A stretch of DNA of 64,000 nucleotides from Meiothermus granaticius NBRC 107808 (GCF_003574355.1 NZ_QWLB01000002.1:61881-125880), one strand, 5' to 3'; counted from the stretch's first letter, positions 31,074 through 41,317 are shown. Made by a program: numbers and translations. The notes: generated by a model not told the origin, from the letters alone.

Positions 31074-32078
31074 ATGTGGGATCTGATCATCATTGGCGCG
31101 GGCCCGGTAGGGCTGGCCGCGGCCATCGAGGCCAAGCGCAGGGGCCTGAGCGTGCTGAACCTGGAACGGGGAACCCTGGTTCACACCATCTACCGCTGGC
31201 CGGTGGAAACCGTGTTCTTCAGCGAAGCCAAGAACCTCGAGATCGGCGGGCACCCTTTCCCTTCCCTGAACCCCAAACCCACCCGTCGCGAGGCGTTGGC
31301 CTATTACCGCCGGGTAGCCGAGGTAGAGGGTTTGGAAATCCGCACCTATACCGAAGCCCTCGAGGTCGCTGGCTCAGAAGGCGAGTTCACCCTGCACTGC
31401 CGCAGCCGCGAGGGGGAGTCCTTCCTCAAGAGCCGCTACGTGCTGGTGGCCACCGGCTATTATGACAACCCCAATCGCCTGGAGGTCCCCGGTGTGGATC
31501 TCCCGCATGTCCTGTACGGCATCCAGGAGACCCTGGGTTTCTGGCGCCAGAACGTGGTTCTGGTGGGGGGCTCCAACAGCGCGGTGGAGGCTGCACTGGA
31601 CCTGTACCGGGCCGGGGCTAGGGTCACGGTGGTTCACCGCGAGGCGGAGATCCGTCCCAGTGTGAAATACTGGCTCAAGCCTGACTTCGAGAACCGGGTC
31701 AAAGAGGGCTCGATCCGGTTGCTGTTGAACGCTGAGGTCAAGGAGATCGGCTCGAGAGAGGTAGAGGTACGGAGGGTTGAAAGCCCAAGCGCTATGGCCT
31801 CAAGCCTGCGGTTGCCCGCGGATTTCGTGCTTTTATACCTAGGCTACCGTGCGGTGGACGGGTTGCTGCGAAGGGCCGGGGTCCGCTTTGGGGGGCCAGA
31901 GGACGCGCCCCGGCTCTCCCAGAGCTACGAGACCTCGCTGGCTGGGCTGTTCGTGGCCGGAAGCGCAGGGTTTGGCTCCGATACCCGCACGGTGTTTATT
32001 GAGAACGGGCGGGAGCACGCCAAGGTAGCAGTGGGGGAGATCAGCCGAAGGCTCGAGCGGTTGAACGAGCCGGCCTAG
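31074..32078 (+). CDS. ypdA: YpdA-type bacillithiol-disulfide reductase (putative)
   Basis: A 334-residue flavoprotein with two Rossmann motifs: FAD site LIIIGAGPVGLAAAIEA at the N-terminus and NADPH site VVLVGGSNSAVEAAL near residue 165. RPSVKYWLKPDFENRVKEGS is characteristic of the YpdA subfamily, which lacks the redox CxxC of thioredoxin reductases; none is seen here. YpdA (Bdr) reduces oxidised bacillithiol. Bacillithiol occurs in some Deinococcota, so the role fits but needs bshA/B/C in the genome. Alternative: a related NAD(P)H-flavin oxidoreductase. Confidence 0.82.
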   Translation: MWDLIIIGAGPVGLAAAIEAKRRGLSVLNLERGTLVHTIYRWPVETVFFSEAKNLEIGGHPFPSLNPKPTRREALAYYRRVAEVEGLEIRTYTEALEVAGSEGEFTLHCRSREGESFLKSRYVLVATGYYDNPNRLEVPGVDLPHVLYGIQETLGFWRQNVVLVGGSNSAVEAALDLYRAGARVTVVHREAEIRPSVKYWLKPDFENRVKEGSIRLLLNAEVKEIGSREVEVRRVESPSAMASSLRLPADFVLLYLGYRAVDGLLRRAGVRFGGPEDAPRLSQSYETSLAGLFVAGSAGFGSDTRTVFIENGREHAKVAVGEISRRLERLNEPA

Positions 32079-32092
32079 GCTGGTCCCTGGCC

Positions 32093-33202
32093 TCAGGGCT
32101 GTATGGCGAGAATGGTGATCTTTCCGCTGTTTAGCACGAGCATCACGTAGAGCTTACCCGCCAGCGCGGTCAGCCCACGGTAGTAGCCGTCGCTGGCCTC
32201 GGGCAGCTTGAGGGTGCGGGTGGCTTTGGCGGTAGCGGGGTCGATCAGCACCAGGGCAGCACTCTGATACCCCACCAACCCCCACAGCTCGGTGCCGTTG
32301 AAGGTGATGGCCTGAAGGTCAATTTTGAAATCGAAGCTGCTTAGGAGCACATCCGGTTCGGCTGCGGAGTTGATTTTGAGCATTCGGAAGACACGATCGG
32401 TATAGGAGTATCCCCCCAGCCAGAGGTTGGTGCCATCAAAGGCCCCCGCCCGCACGCTGATGGAGTTGCTCAGATCGGTCTGGGTGTTGATGGTATCGCT
32501 GGGGGCTACCCCCGCCTTGAACCGAGCCACATCTTCTGAGCCGCCGCAGCCGCAGTGCGCCCAGTAGTCGGTGGGGCCCTGCATGGTGATGACCTCGTCG
32601 TAGCCGCTGGTATTGATGTCCTCGGCGCCGAGAATGGCCCCGGTGCTCGGCTGGATGATCTGCACCTTGCGGTTCTGGTCGGCGACGCGCAGGTTGGTGC
32701 CGTCGTTGACCAGGTTGGAGAAGGAGCTGGGGCTTACCGCCAGATTCTCGAGCTTCGCGGTCACATTGGCGGTATCGCAGAGGTTGCCCGCAGGCACCGC
32801 ATCCACCTTGGAAAAGGTTTGCGAGGTTCCCTTGGTGTTGGTGAGACGAATTGAGGTATCGCTGAGCTTCTCGAGCTTGAACAGCTCGGTGCTGCTCAGG
32901 GTAACCCCTACCGCATCCGAGGAGATTGAGAGCATGTTGGGGTTGAGGGCGGCATAGAGCAGGGGGACACAGGTCAGCACGTTGGTGCTGGGTTCGACCG
33001 CGAAGACCTCACCGGTCCCATTGGCGTTGAACTGTAGGTACTTGAGGTTGGACAGGCCGAGCCCACCCAGGATCTCCCCGCTCCCCAACTGCACCCCCCA
33101 GATACCGGAGACCGCCGGGGGCTGTGAGGCCGGAGGCGCCCCTCCGCTGCTGCAGGCGGTTAGCAAAGCGATGCCGACTAGAAAAGCCACGGTTCTTTGC
33201 AT
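32093..33202 (-). CDS. lipoprotein, probable beta-propeller fold
   Basis: A 369-residue lipoprotein: signal peptide with LLTAC lipobox (Cys17) and a Ser/Gly/Pro spacer. Residues 30-150 resemble a beta-sandwich of the type comparing measured values (TGEVFAVEPS). The rest contains blade-like repeats (NLRVADQNRKVQIIQPSTG, GTELWGLVGYQSAALVLIDP) suggesting a beta-propeller. A cysteine pair (HCGCGG) is unusual. Function unknown. GGAGG seven bases before ATG 33202 fixes the start over the upstream ATG. Confidence 0.7.
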   Translation of the reverse strand: MQRTVAFLVGIALLTACSSGGAPPASQPPAVSGIWGVQLGSGEILGGLGLSNLKYLQFNANGTGEVFAVEPSTNVLTCVPLLYAALNPNMLSISSDAVGVTLSSTELFKLEKLSDTSIRLTNTKGTSQTFSKVDAVPAGNLCDTANVTAKLENLAVSPSSFSNLVNDGTNLRVADQNRKVQIIQPSTGAILGAEDINTSGYDEVITMQGPTDYWAHCGCGGSEDVARFKAGVAPSDTINTQTDLSNSISVRAGAFDGTNLWLGGYSYTDRVFRMLKINSAAEPDVLLSSFDFKIDLQAITFNGTELWGLVGYQSAALVLIDPATAKATRTLKLPEASDGYYRGLTALAGKLYVMLVLNSGKITILAIQP

Positions 33203-33349
33203 GTGCATCCCTCCAGGCCCGTCTCGTGGGGTCTAGGGCACGGTAGCAGGAGCGCCGTTATGCCGGCGTTACAGTCAGAGAGTTGGCGGTAGATCGGCCG
33301 ATAAAGGATGCTCGAAGCCATCCCAAAAAACTTCTTGAGGCTTGGGACT

Positions 33350-33586
33350 TTACGCTCTCTGGGAGAAGTACTGCGCCCCAAAATATCCAATCAGCGTGAT
33401 GGCGACAAAGATCCAGAATAAGGGCCAGGTTAGCAGTTGTATGATGGCTCCAAGCTGCAGCAGAGGATTTATTAGGTTCCAAAAACTTTCTCGAATCAAG
33501 AGCCATTCAGCATACAAAAACAAGAGTATATTTCCGGCAAAACCAATCATCCATACCACGCCAAAAATGCCGCCTAAGATTTGCAT
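33350..33586 (-). CDS. small membrane protein in AT-rich islet
   Basis: A 78-residue protein with two hydrophobic stretches (IFGVVWMIGFAGNILLFLYA; IQLLTWPLFWIFVAITLIGY) and aromatic residues between them. AGGAGC lies five bases before the ATG. It starts eight bases after its upstream partner, so both form a two-gene operon. Codons are A/T-rich, unlike neighbours. No family recognised. Confidence 0.6.
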   Translation of the reverse strand: MQILGGIFGVVWMIGFAGNILLFLYAEWLLIRESFWNLINPLLQLGAIIQLLTWPLFWIFVAITLIGYFGAQYFSQRA

Positions 33587-33594
33587 ATATGCTC

Positions 33595-33819
33595 CTATTT
33601 TTGTCCAACACTTTCACTCCAAATATTTCTATATATTACTGCGCTGGCGATATTAATTATCGCCAGACCAAGGGTGTTAATATTGGTACTTGAAAAGAAG
33701 ATTGACCAGATTACCCAAGTCAAGAAAAATACTAGTCCTAGAAGTCGCTTGCCTGAAGGCAGAAATAGATACCCGGCTCCTGCTATCAAAATGTTGATTA
33801 CTAGGCCAGCCCAATACAT
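33595..33819 (-). CDS. small membrane protein in AT-rich islet
   Basis: A 74-residue protein with three hydrophobic stretches (LVINILIAGAGYLFL, LLGLVFFLTWVIWSIFF, TLGLAIINIASAVIY) separated by a short basic loop (PSGKRL). AAGGGGAAA precedes the ATG. It is transcribed away from the ilv leader. A TATAGT at 33839-33844 on the minus strand may be its -10 box. Base composition suggests foreign origin. No family recognised. Confidence 0.6.
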   Translation of the reverse strand: MYWAGLVINILIAGAGYLFLPSGKRLLGLVFFLTWVIWSIFFSSTNINTLGLAIINIASAVIYRNIWSESVGQK

Positions 33820-33885
33820 GGATTTCCCCTTAACCCATACTATAAATCATGGATTGTTTACCTATGACGTGAGGTGGCTATCGGG

Positions 33886-33915
33886 TTGACAAGGTATACC
33901 AAAGCCTTATAGACT
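33886..33915 (+). promoter_or_regulatory. promoter of the ilv operon
   Basis: A perfect TTGACA at 33886-33891 is followed by overlapping -10 candidates, TATAGA (33908-33913, 16-base spacer) and TAGACT (33910-33915, 18-base spacer). The predicted start, near 33920, lies just before the leader-peptide ATG at 33926. Confidence 0.75.
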
Positions 33916-33925
33916 TCAGGGCGAG

Positions 33926-34003
33926 ATGCCCTCGAGCCGCACCCTAGTCCTAGCCGTAGTAGACCTAGTAATTACTGGGTCTACGGGGGTTTGGTGTAGC
34001 TGA
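33926..34003 (+). CDS. ilv operon leader peptide (attenuator)
   Basis: A 25-residue reading frame ending in TGA: MPSSR, T, then LVLAVVDLVI, then TGSTGVWCS. Residues 7-16 contain eight Leu, Val or Ile in ten positions, encoded by CTA GTC CTA GCC GTA GTA GAC CTA GTA ATT. It lies between the promoter and the terminator of the ilvB leader. A ribosome starved for charged tRNA-Leu, -Val or -Ile would stall on it, the classical control of branched-chain operons in enteric bacteria. A weak AGGG precedes the ATG. Confidence 0.8.
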   Translation: MPSSRTLVLAVVDLVITGSTGVWCS

Positions 34004-34036
34004 AGCGGTTAAGCGCATCCTAAAGCCCCCCGAACC
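33960..34036 (+). promoter_or_regulatory. alternative RNA structures of the ilv attenuator
   Basis: Hairpin 1 (33960-33983) is an almost perfect palindrome, TAGACC with inner AGTAATTACT and GGTCTA, covering the last control codons CTA GTA ATT. The next bases, CGGGGG (33984-33989, helped by GG at 33978-33979), can pair with CCCCCG (34027-34032) and CC (34035-34036) in the left arm of the terminator, forming an antiterminator. A ribosome stalled at the control codons would open hairpin 1 and favour the antiterminator. Confidence 0.6.
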
Positions 34037-34053
34037 TCGGGGGGCGATGTTTT
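34025..34053 (+). terminator. attenuator terminator before ilvB
   Basis: GCCCCCCGA (34025-34033), loop ACC, TCGGGGGGC (34037-34045), a perfect 9-base stem, followed by GATG and TTTT. It stops 15 bases before the ilvB ATG, so it must act on the operon transcript itself. Confidence 0.8.
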
Positions 34054-34068
34054 GGAAGAGGAGATGCT

Positions 34069-35757
34069 ATGAATGGAGCGGCGGCAATCCTGAAAGCGTT
34101 AGAAAAGCAGGGGGTGGATCTGATCTTTGGCCACCCCGGTGGGACCATCATGCCCACCTACGACGCCCTCTATGACTCGCCCATCCGCCATATCCTAGTT
34201 CGGCACGAACAGGGGGGGATTCATGCGGCTACCGCCTATGCCCGGGCCTCTGGGCGGGTCGGGGTGTGCATGGCCACCTCGGGGCCGGGGGCCTTGAACC
34301 TGGTCACCGGACTGCAGGATGCCCTCATGGACTCCACCCCAGTGGTGGCCATCACGGGCAACGTGGCCCAGAGCCTGATCGGCACCGACGCCTTCCAGGA
34401 GGCCGATGTGGTGGGGATCACCCAACCGGTCACCAAGCATAATTTTCAGGTACACCACGTCAACGACATCCCCCGAGTATTGGCTGAAGCCTTTTACATC
34501 GCCTCAACCGGGCGGCCTGGCCCAGTGCTGGTGGACTTCCCCAAGGATGTGCAACAGGCGGCGTTCAGCGGAAGCTTCGAGGTGGAGGTGGACCTGCCCG
34601 GCTACAAGCCCACCTACAAGGGGCATCCGCGCCAGCTCGAGCGGGCTTTGGAGGCCTTGGAGAAAGCCCAAAAACCCATCTTGATGGTCGGGGGTGGGGC
34701 TCAGAACGCCGCCGATGAGATCATCGCCTTCGCTGAGCGAACCGGGATTCCGGTAATCCCCACCCTGATGGGTCTGGGGGCTTTCCCAGGCACCCACCCG
34801 CTGTTTTTGGGGATGCCGGGAATGCACGGCTCAGTGGCGGCCAACCGAGCCATTCAACACGCCGACACCATTTTGGGAATCGGGATGCGCTTCGATGACC
34901 GGGTGACGGGTAAGGTCAGCAAGTTTGCCCCCAACGCCCACACCATCATTCACGTGGACATTGACCCAGCGGAGATCGGCAAGCTGGTGCGCACGGCGAT
35001 TCCAGTAGTGGGGGATGCCCGGTGGGTGGCAGGAGAGCTGGCCAAAGAGGCCAAGAAGTTGGAGATCAAAGGATGGTGGAAGCAGATTGATGAATGGCGC
35101 ACCAAGCACCCCTTTGCCTGGAAGCCCAAGCCCTACCTCCAGAGCCAAGAGGTGATCCAGGCTTTCTGGGAGGCTACCCAGGGCCGGGCGGTGGTGACCA
35201 GCGGGGTCGGCCAGCATCAGATGTTCACCGCTCAATTCTTCAAGTTTGACCGTCCGCGCTCGTGGATTAACTCCGGGGGCCTGGGCACCATGGGGGTGGG
35301 CCTGCCCTTTGCCATTGGGGCGGCCTTAGCCCGCCCTGGGGAGACGGTGATTGATTTTGACGGGGACGGTAGCTTCCAGATGACCCTGCAGGAGCTGGCC
35401 ACGGTTAAAAAACACAACCTGCCTATCAAGATTGTGCTGCTCAACAACGGCTTTCTGGGCATGGTGCGGCAGTGGCAAGACCTCTTTCATGCCCGGCGTT
35501 ACAGCGAGGTATACCTGGCCGATTCCAACCCCGACTTCGCTAAGCTGGCTGAGGCCTATGGCATCCGGGGCATCACCCTAACCGATAAGGCCAAGCTGGC
35601 CGAGACGGTCAAGGAGGTGCTGGCCCATGATGGGCCGGTGTTGTTGGAGGCTCGGGTCCACCACGAAGAGGGGGTCTTCCCAATGATCCCTACCGGTGGG
35701 GCGGCAGAGGACATGATCATTGAGAACCCGCGCGAGGCGGTAGGGGCCGGGGATTAA
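34069..35757 (+). CDS. ilvB: acetolactate synthase large subunit
   Basis: A 562-residue thiamine-diphosphate enzyme condensing two pyruvates to acetolactate, or pyruvate with 2-oxobutyrate. ThDP-binding Glu lies in VRHEQGGIHAA. The FAD-region and central domain are intact (FDDRVTGKVSKFAP), and the C-terminal GDGSFQMTLQELATVKKHNLPIKI..NN motif binds magnesium and ThDP. AGAGGAG precedes the ATG by about five bases. It is the first structural gene of the attenuated operon and is followed 27 bases later by ilvN. Confidence 0.97.
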   Translation: MNGAAAILKALEKQGVDLIFGHPGGTIMPTYDALYDSPIRHILVRHEQGGIHAATAYARASGRVGVCMATSGPGALNLVTGLQDALMDSTPVVAITGNVAQSLIGTDAFQEADVVGITQPVTKHNFQVHHVNDIPRVLAEAFYIASTGRPGPVLVDFPKDVQQAAFSGSFEVEVDLPGYKPTYKGHPRQLERALEALEKAQKPILMVGGGAQNAADEIIAFAERTGIPVIPTLMGLGAFPGTHPLFLGMPGMHGSVAANRAIQHADTILGIGMRFDDRVTGKVSKFAPNAHTIIHVDIDPAEIGKLVRTAIPVVGDARWVAGELAKEAKKLEIKGWWKQIDEWRTKHPFAWKPKPYLQSQEVIQAFWEATQGRAVVTSGVGQHQMFTAQFFKFDRPRSWINSGGLGTMGVGLPFAIGAALARPGETVIDFDGDGSFQMTLQELATVKKHNLPIKIVLLNNGFLGMVRQWQDLFHARRYSEVYLADSNPDFAKLAEAYGIRGITLTDKAKLAETVKEVLAHDGPVLLEARVHHEEGVFPMIPTGGAAEDMIIENPREAVGAGD

Positions 35758-35784
35758 GATGCCAAGGGCCGAGGTGAAAGCGCT

Positions 35785-36294
35785 ATGAGGCACGTGGTTT
35801 CGGTACTGGTTCAGGATAACCCCGGTGTGTTGCAACGCATTGCCGGCCTGATCGCTCGTCGGGGATTCAACATCGAATCGCTGGCGGTTGGGCGTACCCA
35901 CCAGGAGGGGCTTTCGCGGCTCTCGCTGGTGGTTACCGGGGATGACTCGGTGCTCGAGCAGGTGGAGAAGCAGCTCAACCGCTTGATCGAGGTGATCAAG
36001 GTCACCGATCACTCCGAGCCCCATGTCGAGCGCGAGCTGGCGCTGGTCAAGGTGCATGTGGCCGGTCTCGAGGAGCGGATGGAGCTCAAAGACATCGCCG
36101 AGGCCTTCCGGGCGCGGATCGTGGATGTGGCCAAGAAGAGCATCATCTTTGAGCAGACCGGCAATTCCCAAAAGGTGGAGGACTTCATCAACGCCCTGCG
36201 GCCGTATGGCCTGCTCGAGGTGATGCGCACGGGCGCGGTAGCCCTTTCACGCGGCGAGCAGGTCCTGAAGGTACGGGAGAAGAAGGCGGTTTGA
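35785..36294 (+). CDS. ilvN: acetolactate synthase small (regulatory) subunit
   Basis: A 169-residue regulatory subunit with an N-terminal ACT domain (VSVLVQDNPGVLQRIAGLIARRG) that binds valine for feedback inhibition, and a C-terminal ACT-like domain (RELALVKVHV, EVMRTGAVALSRGEQ). The length is that of IlvH/IlvN of about 160-175 residues. GAGGTG precedes the ATG. Two overlapping hairpins follow its stop. Confidence 0.96.
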   Translation: MRHVVSVLVQDNPGVLQRIAGLIARRGFNIESLAVGRTHQEGLSRLSLVVTGDDSVLEQVEKQLNRLIEVIKVTDHSEPHVERELALVKVHVAGLEERMELKDIAEAFRARIVDVAKKSIIFEQTGNSQKVEDFINALRPYGLLEVMRTGAVALSRGEQVLKVREKKAV

Positions 36295-36297
36295 CCG

Positions 36298-36326
36298 GGG
36301 GCGATAGGAGAAATCGCCCCTATCGC
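36298..36326 (+). promoter_or_regulatory. two mutually exclusive intercistronic hairpins
   Basis: GGGGCGAT (36298-36305) pairs with ATCGCCCC (36313-36320). The overlapping GCGATAGG (36301-36308) pairs with CCTATCGC (36319-36326). Both stems are perfect 8-mers and cannot form together. There is no T-run, so this is not a plain terminator; RNA processing or partial attenuation within the operon is possible. Confidence 0.5.
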
Positions 36327-36338
36327 TTGTGAGCCACG

Positions 36339-38115
<1,777 letters not shown>

Positions 38116-38123
38116 ATCAGTTG

Positions 38124-38148
38124 AGGGCCGGGTCATAGACCCGGCCCT
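38124..38148 (+). terminator. strong hairpin between ilvC and leuA
   Basis: AGGGCCGGGT (38124-38133), loop CATAG, ACCCGGCCCT (38139-38148), a perfect 10-base stem with no T-run. It may protect the 3' end of the ilvC message or partly terminate before leuA. Confidence 0.55.
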
Positions 38149-38168
38149 GCGGTTCGATGGAGGTCGGT

Positions 38169-39728
38169 ATGCGCCATGTTCGGATTTTTGACACCACCCT
38201 GCGCGACGGCGAGCAAAGCCCTGGGGTCGCGCTCTCCTTGCAGCAGAAGCTCGAGATCGCCCACGCCCTGGCCCGGCTCAACGTGGACATTATCGAGGCC
38301 GGATTCCCGGTCAATGGGGCCGCGGAGTTTGAATGCGTCTCACGCATTGCCCGCGAAGTCCAGGGGCCGGTGATCTGCGGGCTGGCCCGCACCCACAAGC
38401 TCGATATCGAGCGGGCCGCGGCAGCCCTCGAGAAGGCCGAGAAAAAGCGGATTCACGTCTTCACCAGCGCCTCCAAGGTGCATCTGGAGTACATGCTCAA
38501 GAAGACCCCCGAGCAGGTGCTCGAGCTCACCGACCAGATGGTGCGCTACGCCAGAGAGTTCACCGACGATGTGGAGTTCAGCGCCCAGGATGTGATGCGG
38601 GCCGAGTTCGATTTTGTGAGAAAGCTCTACCAGACCGCCATTGCAGCCGGGGCAACCACCATCAACATCCCCGATACCACGGGATATGGCACTCCCCCCG
38701 AGTACGGCGCGGTCATCAAGCGCATCTACGACGAGGTGGTGCAGGGGCGGGAAGTGCACATCTCTGCCCACTGCCACGATGACCTGGGCATGGCTACGGC
38801 CAACTCCCTGGCCGCGGTGGAGAACGGCGCCACCCAGATCGAGTGCACCATCAACGGCATCGGGGAGCGAGCCGGGAACACCTCGTTAGAGGAAGTCGTG
38901 ATGGCCCTCTACGTTCGCCGCGACCACTACAAGGCCAAGACTCAGATCCACACCCGCGAGCTGTACCGCATCTCCCGGATGGTGGAGCGCTACAGCGGGA
39001 TGGTGGTGCAGGCCAACAAGGCCATCGTGGGGGACAACGCCTTTGCCCACGAGTCGGGCATCCACCAGGACGGGGTGATCAAAAACAAAGAGACCTATGA
39101 GATCATGAACGCCGAGCTGGTGGGGCGCGAGGCTGCGGTGTTGGTGCTGGGCAAGCACTCCGGCAAGGCCGCAGTCAAAAAAGCCTTTGCTGACCTGGGG
39201 TATACCCTGGACGAAGCCCAGTTTGCTGCGGTGTTTGCCCGCTTCCGGGAGATCGTGGAGCGCAAAGGCCCCATCCAGACCGAGGAGCTGCGGGCCTTGG
39301 TGGAGTCGGAGACTGCTCCTACCGCCAACCTGTTCACCCTCGAGCACGTCCAGTTTTTCTCGGGCTCCGGGCTCTTGCCCACCGCTACGGTCAAGGTGGC
39401 CACCCCTGGGGGCATGGTCACCGCCACCGCCACCGGCGATGGCCCTGTGGATGCGGTTTACAAGGCCTTGGCGGAGGCCGTAAAGATGCGCCCTGAGCTG
39501 GACTTATACCGGGTGGAGTCGGTCACCGGCAGCACCGAGGCCCTGGGCGAGGTCACCGTGAAGCTCAAGCTGGGGGAGGTGCAAGCCACCGGGGCGGGGG
39601 TTTCCCCGGACATCATCGAGGCCTCGGCCCGGGCCTACCTGGACGCGGCCAATAAGCTGGCCGCAGGCCAGGCCGCACGGCAGCCAAGGTCGCTGGAAGA
39701 GGTGCAGCGCTCGGGGCTGGGGAAGTAA
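38169..39728 (+). CDS. leuA: 2-isopropylmalate synthase
   Basis: A 519-residue enzyme joining acetyl-CoA and 2-oxoisovalerate, the first step to leucine. The HMGL-like barrel starts with RIFDTTLRDGEQSPGV (metal-binding Asp). The metal site HCHDDLGMATANSLAA and the segment GIHQDGVIKNKETYEI (Glu/His) follow. The C-terminal LeuA dimer domain for leucine feedback spans roughly residues 390-510. GGAGGT precedes the ATG 38169. The cimA start is only three bases after the stop. Confidence 0.95.
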   Translation: MRHVRIFDTTLRDGEQSPGVALSLQQKLEIAHALARLNVDIIEAGFPVNGAAEFECVSRIAREVQGPVICGLARTHKLDIERAAAALEKAEKKRIHVFTSASKVHLEYMLKKTPEQVLELTDQMVRYAREFTDDVEFSAQDVMRAEFDFVRKLYQTAIAAGATTINIPDTTGYGTPPEYGAVIKRIYDEVVQGREVHISAHCHDDLGMATANSLAAVENGATQIECTINGIGERAGNTSLEEVVMALYVRRDHYKAKTQIHTRELYRISRMVERYSGMVVQANKAIVGDNAFAHESGIHQDGVIKNKETYEIMNAELVGREAAVLVLGKHSGKAAVKKAFADLGYTLDEAQFAAVFARFREIVERKGPIQTEELRALVESETAPTANLFTLEHVQFFSGSGLLPTATVKVATPGGMVTATATGDGPVDAVYKALAEAVKMRPELDLYRVESVTGSTEALGEVTVKLKLGEVQATGAGVSPDIIEASARAYLDAANKLAAGQAARQPRSLEEVQRSGLGK

Positions 39729-39730
39729 CG

Positions 39731-41317
39731 ATGATTGAGATCCTCGACACCACCCTAAGGGATGGCACCCAGGGCGAGGCGGTGAGCCTCTCCTCCGACG
39801 ACAAGGTCGCCATCGCCAAGCGCCTGGCGGCCTTTGGGGTTCCCATCATCGAGGGCGGCTGGCCCGGCAGCAACCCTAAGGACGCGGAGTTTTTCGCCCG
39901 GATGAAGGGGGTAGGCCTGGGGGCGAGCCAGCTCTGCGCCTTTGGTTCTACCCGGCGGAAGGGCGTGAAGCCGCAGGATGACCCTTCGGTGCGGGCCATG
40001 CTCGAGGCCGCCACCCCCCTGGTTACGGTGGTGGCCAAGAGCTGGGACTTCCACGTGACCCAGGCCCTCGAGGTCAGCCTGGAGGAAAACCTCCAGATGA
40101 TCGAGGAGACCTACCGCTATCTGGTGGGGCAAGGCAGACGGGTCATCCACGATGCCGAACACTTCTTCGATGGGTACAAGGCCAACCGGGCCTATGCCCT
40201 GGCGACGCTCGAGGCCGCCGTGCGCGGTGGGGCCGATACCCTATGCCTGTGCGACACCAACGGGGGCAGCCTGCCGGAGGAGGTCTACGAGATAACCAAA
40301 GCCGTGCGGGAGGCCTTTCCGGGCCTGATTATCGGCATTCACCCCCATAACGATGGCGAGCTGGCGGTGGCCAACGCCCTGGCGGCCATTCGGGCCGGGG
40401 CCACCCACGTTCAGGGCACCATCAACGGGTATGGGGAGCGCTGTGGTAACCTCAACCTCACCAGCACCATTCCCAACCTCATCCTCAAGTATGGGCTCGA
40501 GCTCGAGGGCATCAGCCGGGAGAAGCTCACCGAGCTGCGCGAGGTCTCGCACTTTGTGGACGAACGGGCTAACCTCACCCCCAATCTCCGAGCTCCTTAC
40601 GTGGGGGACGCGGCCTTCGCCCACAAGGGGGGGATTCACGTCTCGGCGGTGCTCAAGAACCCCCGTACCTATGAACACATTGAACCGGAGGCGGTGGGGA
40701 ACTCGAGACGGGTGCTGGTCTCGGACCTCTCAGGCCGTAGCAACCTGTTGGCCAAGCTGGCCGAGGGTGGGGTAAGCGTGCCCAAGGAGACCGCAGGGGC
40801 GCTGTTGGAGGAGGTGAAAACCCTCGAGCACGCCGGCTATTCCTTCGAGGGGGCCGAGGCCAGCTTTTACCTGTTGGCCCACCGGCTGCGGGGGGGAGAG
40901 CAGCCCTTTGAGGTGCTGGGGTTCAGCGTGTTCATGCACGCCAACGAGGCCAACCCCGACCTGCCTACCTGGTCCGAGGCGACCCTGCGGGTCAAGGTGG
41001 GGGAGAGCCTGCAGCACACGGCGGCGGAGAGCGAGTTCGGCCCGGTTTCGGCCCTTGATCTGGCCTTTCGCAAGGCTGTGCAGCCTTTTTACCCTGAGAT
41101 CGCCGAGATCGAACTGGCCGATTACAAGGTGCGTATTCTGAGCGGGCAGGAGAGCGGCACCTCGAGCGGGGTACGGGTGCTGATCGAAATGGCCCGGGGA
41201 GGGGAGCGCTGGATGACCGTGGGGGCCAGCCGCAACAGCCTCGAGGCCTCGCTCAAGGCCCTCACCGATGGGTATGCGTATCCGCTGGTCAAGACCCAGC
41301 TAATTTCCCAGCCCTGA
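39731..41317 (+). CDS. cimA: citramalate synthase
   Basis: A 528-residue paralogue of LeuA with the citramalate-synthase signature start EILDTTLRDGTQGEAVSLS and GGWPGSNPKD instead of the LeuA motif. The metal site IHPHNDGELAVANALAA and a C-terminal LeuA-like regulatory domain are present. It condenses acetyl-CoA and pyruvate to (R)-citramalate, giving 2-oxobutyrate for isoleucine without threonine deaminase. Its place after leuA fits that role. A related homocitrate-like specificity is less likely. Confidence 0.9.
   Translation: MIEILDTTLRDGTQGEAVSLSSDDKVAIAKRLAAFGVPIIEGGWPGSNPKDAEFFARMKGVGLGASQLCAFGSTRRKGVKPQDDPSVRAMLEAATPLVTVVAKSWDFHVTQALEVSLEENLQMIEETYRYLVGQGRRVIHDAEHFFDGYKANRAYALATLEAAVRGGADTLCLCDTNGGSLPEEVYEITKAVREAFPGLIIGIHPHNDGELAVANALAAIRAGATHVQGTINGYGERCGNLNLTSTIPNLILKYGLELEGISREKLTELREVSHFVDERANLTPNLRAPYVGDAAFAHKGGIHVSAVLKNPRTYEHIEPEAVGNSRRVLVSDLSGRSNLLAKLAEGGVSVPKETAGALLEEVKTLEHAGYSFEGAEASFYLLAHRLRGGEQPFEVLGFSVFMHANEANPDLPTWSEATLRVKVGESLQHTAAESEFGPVSALDLAFRKAVQPFYPEIAEIELADYKVRILSGQESGTSSGVRVLIEMARGGERWMTVGASRNSLEASLKALTDGYAYPLVKTQLISQP

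Noticed and set aside
33260..33506. Frame overlapping the small membrane gene on the same strand
   Set aside because: Conflicts with the better-supported 78-residue frame, which has a good Shine-Dalgarno site and membrane segments.
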